NCBI GenBank assembly: GCA_947428835.1
Contig: CANENE010000011.1
Location: forward strand, 1-61,639
DNA: 61,639 nucleotides
DNA from: an uncultured bacterium
GTDB lineage: Bacteria > Cyanobacteriota > Vampirovibrionia > Gastranaerophilales > Gastranaerophilaceae
Reading direction: 5' to 3'
A program made the position numbers and the translations under genes. The notes under the pieces were generated by a model. The model had not been told where the DNA came from. It ran no database searches and saw nothing but the letters and a program-made list of their open reading frames with translations. Shown piece after piece: positions 32,496 through 41,805 of this stretch (positions are counted from its first letter, which is position 1; each line of letters starts with the position of its first letter).

Positions 32496-34535
32496 TTAAT
32501 CAGTCAATTTATCAATTGCACCGTAGTATTTCTTTAAGAAGCCTTCGTCTTTTCGTTTTTGATATTGTTCAAGTTCCTCCTTGTCCATCCTTTTAATCGG
32601 CATACCTGATAAAATCCTTGAAATTCCATCTGTTGCAAATGTACAAGCTGCGGTTATTATACCCACACCAAGCAGACTCTTTGCATAAGAAACTTTGAAT
32701 GTTTGATTAAACACATCCATCATTGCAATTTGCGTTACAATCCTTACAATCTTATTAACACCTCTTAAGCGCGCATCTTTTTCGGCTTTTTGCTTATTTC
32801 CCGTTTGCTTGATGGTTTCATTGTAATCATCATTCATAGAAAAATACAAAGAAGCCGCAGTTCCAAGCAGCTGGGTTGTTCTTCCGATTGCAGCGTTATC
32901 AACTCCCGATTGCGTTTCTTTGTTTAGTGCCGAAATTCGATTTTCTTCAAGGTGCTTTTGGAATTTTTCGATAAATTCGCTATCAGCCTTTCCTCCGTTT
33001 TTTTCTAATTTATCCTTGTAATCAAGATAGGTATTTATTAAATTATATTCATTTTTCAATTCTTTATTGGGAACTTTTTTAACAATTCCCAATCCTTCGC
33101 ATATCTTGTGCGCTGCTTTATAGGGGTAACTTACAAGTTCTTTTGCAATTTTGAATGGAGTTAAAGGAATATTCAAAAGTTCTTTGACATTTACTTTGAT
33201 ATTTAAAAACGGTATATTTACCCTCTTTTTGTATTCGCCAAGCAACATTTTACCGTCTTTTACATTTTTAGGGTCTTCAAAAGCTTTTTGAAGGATGCCA
33301 TCGTTAGTTTGCCTATTCCAGTAAGAACCTGCCATATTTTTAAATTTATTTTCTGCAATGTTTTTAATAAACGTTTCTGCTTCTTTTTCGTCAATCCAAA
33401 CTTCACCTACTGTCATTTTGTGGTATTTTTCACAAATAGTTTTCACAAGTGGCATTTTTAAGAAACTATCTTTTAGAGAATTAAATACTTTCGTGCCTTT
33501 AATTCCTTTTCCTGCAAAACCGATTCCAATGCTTGCAAGGCAGGCAAGGAATATGTTTTTAGCAGATAAAATGTGTTTTTTGTTGTCTTTACCATTTATT
33601 ACAGTCGTTTTTTGTGCTTCAAGGGCTTTGTCTTCTTTTGCTGCTTTTCTAAAACTTGCAAAATCAAAGTATCTTTGAATTTGCGGTTCATCATTAACCT
33701 TTATTCTTCTTATTGGTCTTTTAGTAGAAAGTCTTGATGTTATTCTAAATAGAAGACCCAAGGCGGTTGTAAGAATCGGAGCTGCAATGGGTGAATTATT
33801 GGTAAAACCTGCAAAAGCACCAAGCAAAAGATATTGAGATAATGCTTCTTGAGCACTTTCAATAAGTTCTTGCTTTCTTTTGCCGCTTGCAGATTCCAGC
33901 GCTTCGTTCTCCGTTTTTCCATTCAGGATGGATTTATTATAGAAATCGTTTGCTAAAATGTTTGCTGTCACAAGTCCTATAACGGTTTTTACAATTGTTC
34001 TTTCGTGAGGGGTGTTATAGTGCGCTTTATCAAGGGCTAAGTTTTCATCAAAAAGTTTGTAGAATTCTTTTGTAACTTCATCGCAAATTCCTTTAAATTT
34101 AGGGTTCTGCTTGTTTCTACATACAAAATTTTCTATGTCTTTTAAATCAACATTATGCTCTTTTGCGTATTTCTTAAGGAAATTATCGCTATTTTGATAC
34201 AAACCCCTTAAGGCTCTTTCATAAGCCTGCTGCTGTTTTTGGGTGTTAAAATCGACAAGCAGTTTGCTTTCTTTTAATGATGTCCGATTTGTTTTATTTG
34301 CAATAAAATTAAGTATCTCTTTTGGCATTTGAGTGATAGGATACTTAACCGTTTCAAAGATAGGATTTGGTTTTTGAAGATATTTTTCGTTATCAATGGT
34401 TTGAACAATATTTGGAGCATTTTTACTTAAAGACGTATTGAGCCCGTCTAAAGCACATTGTGTTATTGTTCCTCCTGCTTTATAATTTGATATTTTATAT
34501 AAAGTTGTATTTGAAAATAAGGATACAAGCTTCAT
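32496..34535 (-). CDS. Large hypothetical protein with membrane segments
   Basis: This 679-aa protein matches no recognised family. Hydrophobic stretches near residues 180-195 (TIVKTVIGLVTANILA), 230-262 (LLLGAFAGFTNN and PILTTALGLLFRI), 325-345 (NIFLACLASIGIGFAG) and 625-645 (LLGVGIITAACTFA) suggest membrane association. The rest is basic and helical. There is no classic signal peptide and no clear ribosome site. Its N-terminus lacks a cleavage site. A lineage-specific membrane or secreted factor is possible. Confidence 0.6.
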   Translation of the reverse strand: MKLVSLFSNTTLYKISNYKAGGTITQCALDGLNTSLSKNAPNIVQTIDNEKYLQKPNPIFETVKYPITQMPKEILNFIANKTNRTSLKESKLLVDFNTQKQQQAYERALRGLYQNSDNFLKKYAKEHNVDLKDIENFVCRNKQNPKFKGICDEVTKEFYKLFDENLALDKAHYNTPHERTIVKTVIGLVTANILANDFYNKSILNGKTENEALESASGKRKQELIESAQEALSQYLLLGAFAGFTNNSPIAAPILTTALGLLFRITSRLSTKRPIRRIKVNDEPQIQRYFDFASFRKAAKEDKALEAQKTTVINGKDNKKHILSAKNIFLACLASIGIGFAGKGIKGTKVFNSLKDSFLKMPLVKTICEKYHKMTVGEVWIDEKEAETFIKNIAENKFKNMAGSYWNRQTNDGILQKAFEDPKNVKDGKMLLGEYKKRVNIPFLNIKVNVKELLNIPLTPFKIAKELVSYPYKAAHKICEGLGIVKKVPNKELKNEYNLINTYLDYKDKLEKNGGKADSEFIEKFQKHLEENRISALNKETQSGVDNAAIGRTTQLLGTAASLYFSMNDDYNETIKQTGNKQKAEKDARLRGVNKIVRIVTQIAMMDVFNQTFKVSYAKSLLGVGIITAACTFATDGISRILSGMPIKRMDKEELEQYQKRKDEGFLKKYYGAIDKLTD

Positions 34536-34651
34536 TATATTTATTTAACACCTATTTTTTTTTATGCTTAAAACAAGGCAGGTGAAAATATAAAGTGCTA
34601 AAAATTATAGTTTTAATTCAAATTTGAAACAAAATTTTACAATAGAAAATA

Positions 34652-35272
34652 TTAAGGACCATATAATATATATGCTTGATATGCTTTGTCATCAGCCAAA
34701 AGGTCCACAGGTTCACTTAAAGGTTCCGAGTGTGTAGGTGGCTCAGGTGGCGGCGGAACTATTCCCTGTTCATTATTTTGCATTATGTTGTAAAAAGTGT
34801 TAATTTCACTCCCCCCATCCAAAATATCAAAAAATTCTTGTTCATCGCCCGGAAGTCCGGCCCTTTGTCCGGCACTGGTGCACATAACTGAGCATTTTTC
34901 ATTTGAGGGGTCATATAAAATTTTAAAACGGTCTATCATTTCATCAAACATTTCTTTGTGTTCGTGTTTGTCGGTTTCACTTTTATGCATTAGAACATAA
35001 AGCACATCTTTATTTTTAATATCTTTTTTGCTTTTTAGTGTAAAAAGGCGCGAGGTTTTGAAATAGTCCATTCGTTTTCTTAAATCTTCAACTGCTTCTT
35101 TATAGCCGGAATTTGGGTCTTGTCTGTCTTCTTCGTCCCAATAAAATAAATGGCATTCTTCCATCATTTTATCCCAAGTTAATTTTTCCGTTCTTTCGTT
35201 ATCAATCATTCCAAAGTTTATTTTTTTGGTTTGCAAATTGCAGCTTGCAGCCGAAATCGGGTTTATTCTCAT
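34652..35272 (-). CDS. Hypothetical protein with N-terminal INFG motif
   Basis: This 206-aa soluble acidic protein begins MRINPISAASCNLQTKKINFG. The body is charged with a Pro-rich C-terminal segment (VPPPPEPPTHSEP, about 171-183). AGAGGATA precedes the ATG. No family assigned. The leader with a short aromatic-Gly motif resembles those of the helicase, the HNH-like protein and the glycogen-synthase-like protein in this window. Confidence 0.65.
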   Translation of the reverse strand: MRINPISAASCNLQTKKINFGMIDNERTEKLTWDKMMEECHLFYWDEEDRQDPNSGYKEAVEDLRKRMDYFKTSRLFTLKSKKDIKNKDVLYVLMHKSETDKHEHKEMFDEMIDRFKILYDPSNEKCSVMCTSAGQRAGLPGDEQEFFDILDGGSEINTFYNIMQNNEQGIVPPPPEPPTHSEPLSEPVDLLADDKAYQAYILYGP

Positions 35273-35412
35273 CTTATATCCTCTTTTTATTTATTATAGT
35301 TTTATTGCAGTTACATTATAGCCCAAACTTAAAACTTTAAAATAACGCTTGGGATTATAAAAAACATGTGAAAATATTTTTTTGTCAGCCGTAATAAAAA
35401 AATTAAACTTTT

Positions 35413-36924
35413 TTAAAAAAACTTTTTGACATTATATTTCTTGCAGTATGCCTCTAAATCCTTTTGAATTTCAGGAGCAAGAATATACATTGTAATTATA
35501 TTTGGAATGCTCACTGCAATCATCATAGCATCTGTGATATTAATAACAGATGTTACATTTAAAAAGGAGCCTACTATAATGAACATACAATATAGCAATT
35601 GAAAAGCAATAATTCTTTTTCTGCCTTCGCCAAACATAAATGTCCAGGCTTTTTGACCGTAATATGCCCAGGATATTATGGTTGAAAGAGCAAACAGGCA
35701 AACAACAATAGAAAGAATATATTTAAAATACGGAAATACGGAGCAAAACGCGCTTGAAGTTACCTGAATTCCGACTACTGCGTTTGATGAATTATCGTAT
35801 GAATTTGTAATTACGATAACAAAAGCCGTAAGCAAGCATAAAAGCCCCGTTAATAACGGCTCAATCAATGAAACAAACCCTTGCGAAATTGCTTCTTTTG
35901 TTTTAACCGTTGCATAAGCAATAGGGGCGGAGCCTGTTCCTGCTTCATTTGTTTGAACACTTCTTCTAAGACCCATTATGAGGGTGCCTGCAATACCGCC
36001 ATATATAGGGGCAGGGGCAAAAGCTTGTTTTAAAATGACACTTATTGCATGGGGTATTAATGTGAAATTCACAAGTATTACATATAACCCTGAAATTATA
36101 TACAAGCCGCACATAAAAGGAACGATTTTTTCTGTGACTCTTGCGATACTTTTGATGCCGCCAAGGGTGATAGAACCTACAATTATTGCAACAACAATCC
36201 CTATCATCCAATTTTGACCATAGAAAAAGCTATTTTGACCGCCTGTTATATTAACAATTTGTTCAACTGTTTGATTTATTTGAATCATATTTCCGCCCGT
36301 TAAGGCACTTCCGATACAAAGAATTGCAAAAATAACAGCTAAAACAAGTCCTAATTTTCTCATTTTTTTTCTTGTAAGGCCGTGTGCCATATAATGCATT
36401 GGGCCGCCTGAAATAGAGCCATCCGGGTTAAAGCGCCTGTATTTGACAGCTAATGATGCTTCAACAAATTTAAGGCTCATTCCAAATATTGCGCCGACTA
36501 AAATCCAAAAAGCAGCACCCGGGCCGCCCATAGAAATTGCAATAGCAACTCCGGCGATAGAACCAAGACCAATTGTACCTGATAATGCTGTAGCAAGAGC
36601 TTGAAAAGAAGAAACTTCACCGGCACCTGATGATTTATCAACAGGTTTTCTTAAAACTTCAATTGAATGTTTAAGTCCCCAAAGCGCAATACCTTTAAGG
36701 TAAAATGTGAAAAATATCCCTGCAATTAAAATCCAAAATATAATTAATGGGACTTTTGTTCCAAAGAAATTAATTTCATAAAAGATTACTTTTGCTATGG
36801 CATCTGAAATAGGTGCAAGTTTTTCATCCATAAATGCATCGATATTCATAGCCATTGATGTTTGTAACATCATATTAGACAGTAGTAATACAAATGTTGA
36901 TAATGCTTTTAATTTCTTTTTCAT
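35413..36924 (-). CDS. Alanine/glycine:cation symporter (AGCS family)
   Basis: This 503-aa inner-membrane transporter has about ten to eleven hydrophobic helices. It carries AGCS hallmarks: GTIGLGSIAGVAIAISMGGPGAAFW (about 112-136), SGGPMHYMAHGL (about 171-182) and TNEAGTGSAPIAYA (about 323-336). It takes up alanine or glycine with Na+ or H+. The first 25 residues look like a cleavable signal peptide (LSTFVLLLSNMMLQTSMA), giving an extra N-terminal segment. A terminator-like hairpin sits just upstream of the ribosome site (36937-36961), pointing to control by attenuation. Confidence 0.92.
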   Translation of the reverse strand: MKKKLKALSTFVLLLSNMMLQTSMAMNIDAFMDEKLAPISDAIAKVIFYEINFFGTKVPLIIFWILIAGIFFTFYLKGIALWGLKHSIEVLRKPVDKSSGAGEVSSFQALATALSGTIGLGSIAGVAIAISMGGPGAAFWILVGAIFGMSLKFVEASLAVKYRRFNPDGSISGGPMHYMAHGLTRKKMRKLGLVLAVIFAILCIGSALTGGNMIQINQTVEQIVNITGGQNSFFYGQNWMIGIVVAIIVGSITLGGIKSIARVTEKIVPFMCGLYIISGLYVILVNFTLIPHAISVILKQAFAPAPIYGGIAGTLIMGLRRSVQTNEAGTGSAPIAYATVKTKEAISQGFVSLIEPLLTGLLCLLTAFVIVITNSYDNSSNAVVGIQVTSSAFCSVFPYFKYILSIVVCLFALSTIISWAYYGQKAWTFMFGEGRKRIIAFQLLYCMFIIVGSFLNVTSVINITDAMMIAVSIPNIITMYILAPEIQKDLEAYCKKYNVKKFF

Positions 36925-36936
36925 AAAGTTCCTCGA

Positions 36937-36961
36937 TTTAAAAAGACCTTATTTTAAGGTC
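36937..36961 (-). promoter_or_regulatory. Terminator-like leader hairpin before the alanine/glycine symporter
   Basis: On the minus strand GACCTT-AAAAT-AAGGTC is followed by TTTTTAAA and then the ribosome site GAGGAAC and ATG. A hairpin plus T-tract only about 12-20 nt ahead of the start codon cannot belong to an upstream gene, so it may be an attenuator. Confidence 0.55.
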
Positions 36962-37066
36962 ACCAAACTATACTAGCATGGAAAAAACCATTTTCGGCAT
37001 TTTCTTTATGCATTTTTAACATTTTGTAAATTGCCCTTTTTTGAAATTTATATTATTCTATAAGTT

Positions 37067-37843
37067 ATGAAAAACTTTATTGGATTTATCATATTCTTAT
37101 GTTTGATGTTTAATTGCAGTTTTGCAAAAGATGTCAAATTTGTTTTTTTATCAGATGCAGCTATTAATGTGCAAAATCCTAAAACAATCAGCGACTTTAA
37201 AAAAACAATAAAAGAGATAAATTCATATAATGACCTGGATTTTGTGGTCATTGGCGGCAATAATATTTCTAAAGCAACAAAATATAATTTAAAGCAATTT
37301 TGTTCACTTATTAAAAAAATAAATAAAAAAACCTATGTATTACTGGGCTCAAGCGATGTTGCGGCTGCAAATGAGATGAACAAAAAGTATTATTTAAATA
37401 AAATTAAGCTTGCAAGATTTTTAAACCACAGTTCAAAAACAAACTACACCTTTAAAACAAAAGGTTACAGGTTTGTTGTAATGGATGGTTCAAAACAATA
37501 TTTTCAATCTTCAAACGGATATTATGACAAAAATGAGCTTTTATGGCTTGATAAGACTTTAAGCAAATATGAAAAAGAAGATGTAATTATTTTGCAGCAT
37601 TTTCCGATACTTCCTTCTAAATCCGATTGGAAAACAACGGCAAAAATCGAAAATTATGCTGAAGTTTTAAAAAAACACAACAATGTAAAAGTAATTGTAT
37701 CGGGGCATTATAATGCTAATCTTGAAACCAAAACAGGAAATATTACCCATATTTTGACTCAAAACTATCAACCCGATTGTGCTTATAAAATAATTGAAAT
37801 CAACCTTGATGATAATTTTATCGGAACTTATCTTGTAAAATAG
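37067..37843 (+). CDS. Exported metallophosphoesterase-like pseudoenzyme
   Basis: This 258-aa protein has a signal peptide (MKNFIGFIIFLCLMFNCSFA) and the calcineurin-like phosphoesterase block order. Most metal ligands are lost: block I is SDAAIN (DxH lost its His), block II is GGNN (GGD lost Asp), block III is GSSD (GNHD lost), block V is GHYN (GHxH lost its second His). Block IV (QHFP) remains. It is probably a non-catalytic binding protein in the periplasm. No Shine-Dalgarno is present; a TATTAT box 10 nt before the ATG suggests a leaderless mRNA. Its stop directly abuts the convergent DUF4127 stop. Confidence 0.7.
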   Translation: MKNFIGFIIFLCLMFNCSFAKDVKFVFLSDAAINVQNPKTISDFKKTIKEINSYNDLDFVVIGGNNISKATKYNLKQFCSLIKKINKKTYVLLGSSDVAAANEMNKKYYLNKIKLARFLNHSSKTNYTFKTKGYRFVVMDGSKQYFQSSNGYYDKNELLWLDKTLSKYEKEDVIILQHFPILPSKSDWKTTAKIENYAEVLKKHNNVKVIVSGHYNANLETKTGNITHILTQNYQPDCAYKIIEINLDDNFIGTYLVK

Positions 37844-39259
37844 CTAATTTAACAGCTCTATTCTAATTTCAAAAGACCTTTGCCAAGGAAGACTGTATTC
37901 AATTTTTGAAGGGTAATAACTTAAAAATTCACTGATTTTTTTAGCATTATTATTTAATTCTTGTTTTTTTTGTTCAAGTGCAGGGGTAAAATCAGGAGCG
38001 CTTTCTCTGATAAATTTTCTTGAAATTGCCTGATAGCCCCAATCATCAAGAAATCTTATAAATTCTATTTTTTTAAAAGCATTTTCGTTATATGAATTAT
38101 TTTTAACTGCAAAATATTTTGAAAGCGCTATAAAAAGTGCGGCCCCTATTGTATTTGCACTTGTATTGTATCCGCAATAGCCAAAAAAATTGTTATCCGC
38201 TTTAGTTTCAAATAATTTATTTATTAAGGCACAATCGGCACCGTTTGCGTTATTAACGTCCGATATAAAATAAGGTTCATCTGAAATTTCAATATTGCTT
38301 GAAAGAGAATTTACAATACCGCTCAAAACCAAATCGCCCTGTTCAAAAGCAAAATTATTGATAAGCATATTTAAATCATATTTTTCAAAATCAACTTTGC
38401 AATTTGCAAGTTCTATTTGGGCTTCAACACAATTTTTAATTGAAATATCTTCGTATTTTGAAATTAAATGTGTACTGTTTTTTTCAAGAAATGTTGGTTT
38501 TATCGATATTTTTTTATCTTTGCCGTAATAATCAACTAACGCCCTTGATAAAAGCGAAAGGGGTATTTCATCCGCGCCTGTTTTGATTTTTATATTTTTC
38601 AAATCAGATGCCTTGTCTGCTAAAAGATTTGCTTCTTTGACATTCAGACCATATTTAGCGCAATCATCTTTAGAAAAAATTAAATAGTCGAAAAAACCAT
38701 CTTTAGCTAGTTCAAGATAATATTTGTTTATTTCTAAATTTCTTTTTCTTGTGTTCAGATAGTCATCCAAAATTTCTTTTGGAATTGAACTATCAAAAGT
38801 ATTAGAAGTCTTTTCAAGCTCATTTCTATGATAATTATAAGACCAGTCAAAAATCTTTTTGCCGTATTTTGCCCAGTATTCTTTTTCTTCTTCATTGATA
38901 TTGTTATTTGAAATTCGCATTACGGAAGAGAAAGCTAGAATTTTTTTTGCTTTTTTTGATGCTAAAAATTTAAATTTATCAATTCTATTTTTAATTTCAT
39001 CAAAAGAATCATCTGTTCTTCTTGAAGTAACAAGCCCGCCGTAGGCAATTGTATCAAGAGATACAATTAGATAATCGATATTTTTAAGTCCTTCTAAAAA
39101 TTTAAAGATATTTTGAATATTTGCTTTAGCGGTTAATCCTCCTAAATCAGAAATTTTAGGCAGATGTAGTTTTATATCAGAATTTATTGCCAAAGTATCT
39201 TTAATGATATCATAGCAAATCGGTCGATTATCGATTGGAATTACAGCAATTTCTAACAT
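37844..39259 (-). CDS. DUF4127-family protein
   Basis: This 471-aa protein begins MLEIAVIPIDNRPICYD and carries SLDTIAYGGLVTSRRTDDS (about 68-86), the signature of DUF4127. The function of that family is not established. No signal peptide or membrane segment. It may form a unit with pheT upstream, as only 11 nt separate the stop of pheT from this start region on the same strand. Confidence 0.8.
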   Translation of the reverse strand: MLEIAVIPIDNRPICYDIIKDTLAINSDIKLHLPKISDLGGLTAKANIQNIFKFLEGLKNIDYLIVSLDTIAYGGLVTSRRTDDSFDEIKNRIDKFKFLASKKAKKILAFSSVMRISNNNINEEEKEYWAKYGKKIFDWSYNYHRNELEKTSNTFDSSIPKEILDDYLNTRKRNLEINKYYLELAKDGFFDYLIFSKDDCAKYGLNVKEANLLADKASDLKNIKIKTGADEIPLSLLSRALVDYYGKDKKISIKPTFLEKNSTHLISKYEDISIKNCVEAQIELANCKVDFEKYDLNMLINNFAFEQGDLVLSGIVNSLSSNIEISDEPYFISDVNNANGADCALINKLFETKADNNFFGYCGYNTSANTIGAALFIALSKYFAVKNNSYNENAFKKIEFIRFLDDWGYQAISRKFIRESAPDFTPALEQKKQELNNNAKKISEFLSYYPSKIEYSLPWQRSFEIRIELLN

Positions 39260-39270
39260 ATTTTCTTCTG

Positions 39271-41730
39271 TTATCTCAAAGCAAGGCCTATAATATTTTT
39301 TTCAAGCCCTGATTTGATTTTAGATATTTCAGCTTGAATTACATCATCCGTTAGAGTCTTTTGACTATCTTGAAGAGTTATTCTAAATGCAAAGGATTTT
39401 TTGCCATCTTCAATACCTTTTCCTTGATAAATATCAAAAACTTTTGAAGCTTTAAATAAGTTTTTATCAGCGGATTTTTTGATAACTTTTTCAATTTCTT
39501 CAATTGTTATATTGTCATTTGCAACAAAAGCAATGTCTCTTTGAACGCTACCAAATACGGGGAGTTTCTTGTATTTTTGAACGCCAAAAGATACAGCTTG
39601 TATAAGCATTTCAAGATTTAATTCAAAAATATACAAGTCTTCGTTGAATTTGAGTTTATCCGATAGAACAGGGTGGATTTTTCCAATATAGCCCAAAGGT
39701 TCTTTTTGACCAAGAAGTGATATTATAGCACCTTGCGCAGGATGAATGAATTCCATATTTTTAATATCATCTTCGCTGAATGCTCTAAATACTATTCTTT
39801 TTGAAAGATTTAATTTTTCAAAAAGCCCCGTCAAAGCACCTTTTAAAGTAAAGAAATCATCTTTTTGCTTAATATATAGAGCATTTTGGCTGCTGCCAAA
39901 AATACATCCTGATAATTTTCTAATTTCATCGGCTCCGGCATCATCTAATGTAGGAGTGGATTTTTGGAAATAAGTTTTTCCGATTTCATACATTCTAAAA
40001 TTCTTTTGTCCGTTATCGAAGTTGCCTTTAACGACTTCAAGCATAGATGGCATCAATTTTTGTCTTAATATTGCAAAATCTTCCGAATGAGGATTATTTA
40101 CTTCAATAATTCCATCTTTTACTAAAGGCTGAAGATAGGTGTTGCACAGGTTATGTCCAATCAGTGAGCTTGTAACTATTTCATCAAATCCAAAAGAAAG
40201 CATTGTTTCATTTACAATTTTAACTACTTTTGTATCGTCGCTTATCGTTGCACCTTGTGCAATTTCGGGAAGTTTTGGTTCAACTTTATCAAAGCCTTCA
40301 ATTCTTGAAATTTCTTCTATTAAGTCAATTTCTCTTTCGACGTCACCCCTTCTGTAGCTTGGAACGATAAATTTAGAAGCTGCTTCATTTTTGCCGATTA
40401 AAGTAAAACCAAGCTTTTCTAAAATTTCAACACATCTTTCTTGTGGAATTTCAATTCCCAAAATTCTTTTAATTTCTGAATTCCTAAGAACAATTTGTTT
40501 TTCTTCAAGCTTGTCGCAGCCATCTTCAACAATTCCTGCAAATTCGGCATCAGCATATTTTTGAAGAAGCTCAATAGAGCGATACAAGGCAGGTTTTATC
40601 ATTTCAATATCTATGCCTCTTTCGTATCTGGAAGAAGCATCCGAGCGATAGCCAATACTTCTTGAAGATTTTCTTATTTCATGAGAAACAAAATATGCTC
40701 CTTCAAGTGCTATGTTTTTAGTATTATCATCAATTTCAGAATTTAATCCGCCAAAGACACCGCCTGCACAAACAGGTTCTTCTTTTGTTGCAATTACTAT
40801 GCTTGTGCCTTTTGTAAGCTTTCTTTCAACACCATCAAGTGTGGTTAATTTTTCATTTTCTTTTGCGTATCTGACTGTAAGATATCCGTTTAATTTATCA
40901 AAATCAAAAGCATGCTGCGGAGTACCATATTCAAGCATAACGTAGTTTGTAATATCAACAATATTATTAATAGGGCGCATGCCGCATGCTGTCACCCTTC
41001 TTTGAATAAAATCAGGGGAAGGCTTTGTAGTTAAATTCTTTAAAATTGCAATTGAATAGAATTTGCTTGCATCACTATCTGTTATTTTAACTTCAAAATC
41101 AGCTTTTTTATCTATAATTTCAGGTTTTTTAAATTTTAATTCACGATTAAATAATGCACTTAGTTCCCTTGCAATCCCAAGAACACAAACCTCATCGCCT
41201 CTGTTTGCTGTTGGAGCTGTGTGTAAAATTACCTCATCTTTAATATTTAAAAGTTCTTCAACAGGGATATTTAATTTTATATCAGAATATAATCTATTTA
41301 AAATTAATATGCCGTCTTCTTCTTGCAAACCTGAAAGTCCGAGTTCATCTTGCGAACATAGCATTCCTTCAGATTCTACTCCTCTTATTTTAATCGGAGT
41401 AAGTTCAAATTGTTCGCCTGTTTTTCTATCTAAAACTTTTGAACCTATTGTTGCATAGGGAATAATTTGTCCGATTTCAATATTTTGTGCGCCACATACA
41501 ACTCTTTTGGTGTTTTGCCCTAAATCAAGAGTAACAAGATGCAATTTATCGGCATTTGGGTGGTTTTCTATATTTATGATTTTTGCAGTTTTGATATTCG
41601 TAAAAGATGGCTTTTTAAATTCAACTTCCTCAACTTCAAGCCCTGACATCGTAAGTGCATGAGCGATTTCATCCGGTTCGATTCCAACCAAATCTACATA
41701 TTCATTAAGCCATTCTAGTGAAACCTGCAT
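39271..41730 (-). CDS. pheT: Phenylalanine-tRNA ligase beta subunit
   Basis: This 819-aa protein has full family length and domain order. The N-terminal EMAP/OB tRNA-binding domain contains MSGLEVEEVE and NHPNADKLHLVTLDLG (about 30-70). The B3/4 editing domain contains RPINNIVDITNYVMLEYGTPQHAFD (about 250-275). The B5 and catalytic-like core follow, then the C-terminal anticodon-binding FDX-ACB domain (FGSVQRDIAFVAND, about 727-740). The partner pheS is not in this window. AAGGAAT precedes the ATG. Confidence 0.96.
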   Translation of the reverse strand: MQVSLEWLNEYVDLVGIEPDEIAHALTMSGLEVEEVEFKKPSFTNIKTAKIINIENHPNADKLHLVTLDLGQNTKRVVCGAQNIEIGQIIPYATIGSKVLDRKTGEQFELTPIKIRGVESEGMLCSQDELGLSGLQEEDGILILNRLYSDIKLNIPVEELLNIKDEVILHTAPTANRGDEVCVLGIARELSALFNRELKFKKPEIIDKKADFEVKITDSDASKFYSIAILKNLTTKPSPDFIQRRVTACGMRPINNIVDITNYVMLEYGTPQHAFDFDKLNGYLTVRYAKENEKLTTLDGVERKLTKGTSIVIATKEEPVCAGGVFGGLNSEIDDNTKNIALEGAYFVSHEIRKSSRSIGYRSDASSRYERGIDIEMIKPALYRSIELLQKYADAEFAGIVEDGCDKLEEKQIVLRNSEIKRILGIEIPQERCVEILEKLGFTLIGKNEAASKFIVPSYRRGDVEREIDLIEEISRIEGFDKVEPKLPEIAQGATISDDTKVVKIVNETMLSFGFDEIVTSSLIGHNLCNTYLQPLVKDGIIEVNNPHSEDFAILRQKLMPSMLEVVKGNFDNGQKNFRMYEIGKTYFQKSTPTLDDAGADEIRKLSGCIFGSSQNALYIKQKDDFFTLKGALTGLFEKLNLSKRIVFRAFSEDDIKNMEFIHPAQGAIISLLGQKEPLGYIGKIHPVLSDKLKFNEDLYIFELNLEMLIQAVSFGVQKYKKLPVFGSVQRDIAFVANDNITIEEIEKVIKKSADKNLFKASKVFDIYQGKGIEDGKKSFAFRITLQDSQKTLTDDVIQAEISKIKSGLEKNIIGLALR

Positions 41731-41805
41731 TTTTAATTCCTTTTTTAAATTGTATTTGACAAAAATATTATATTATAAAAATTTAAAATGTTGCTAAATC
41801 TTATC

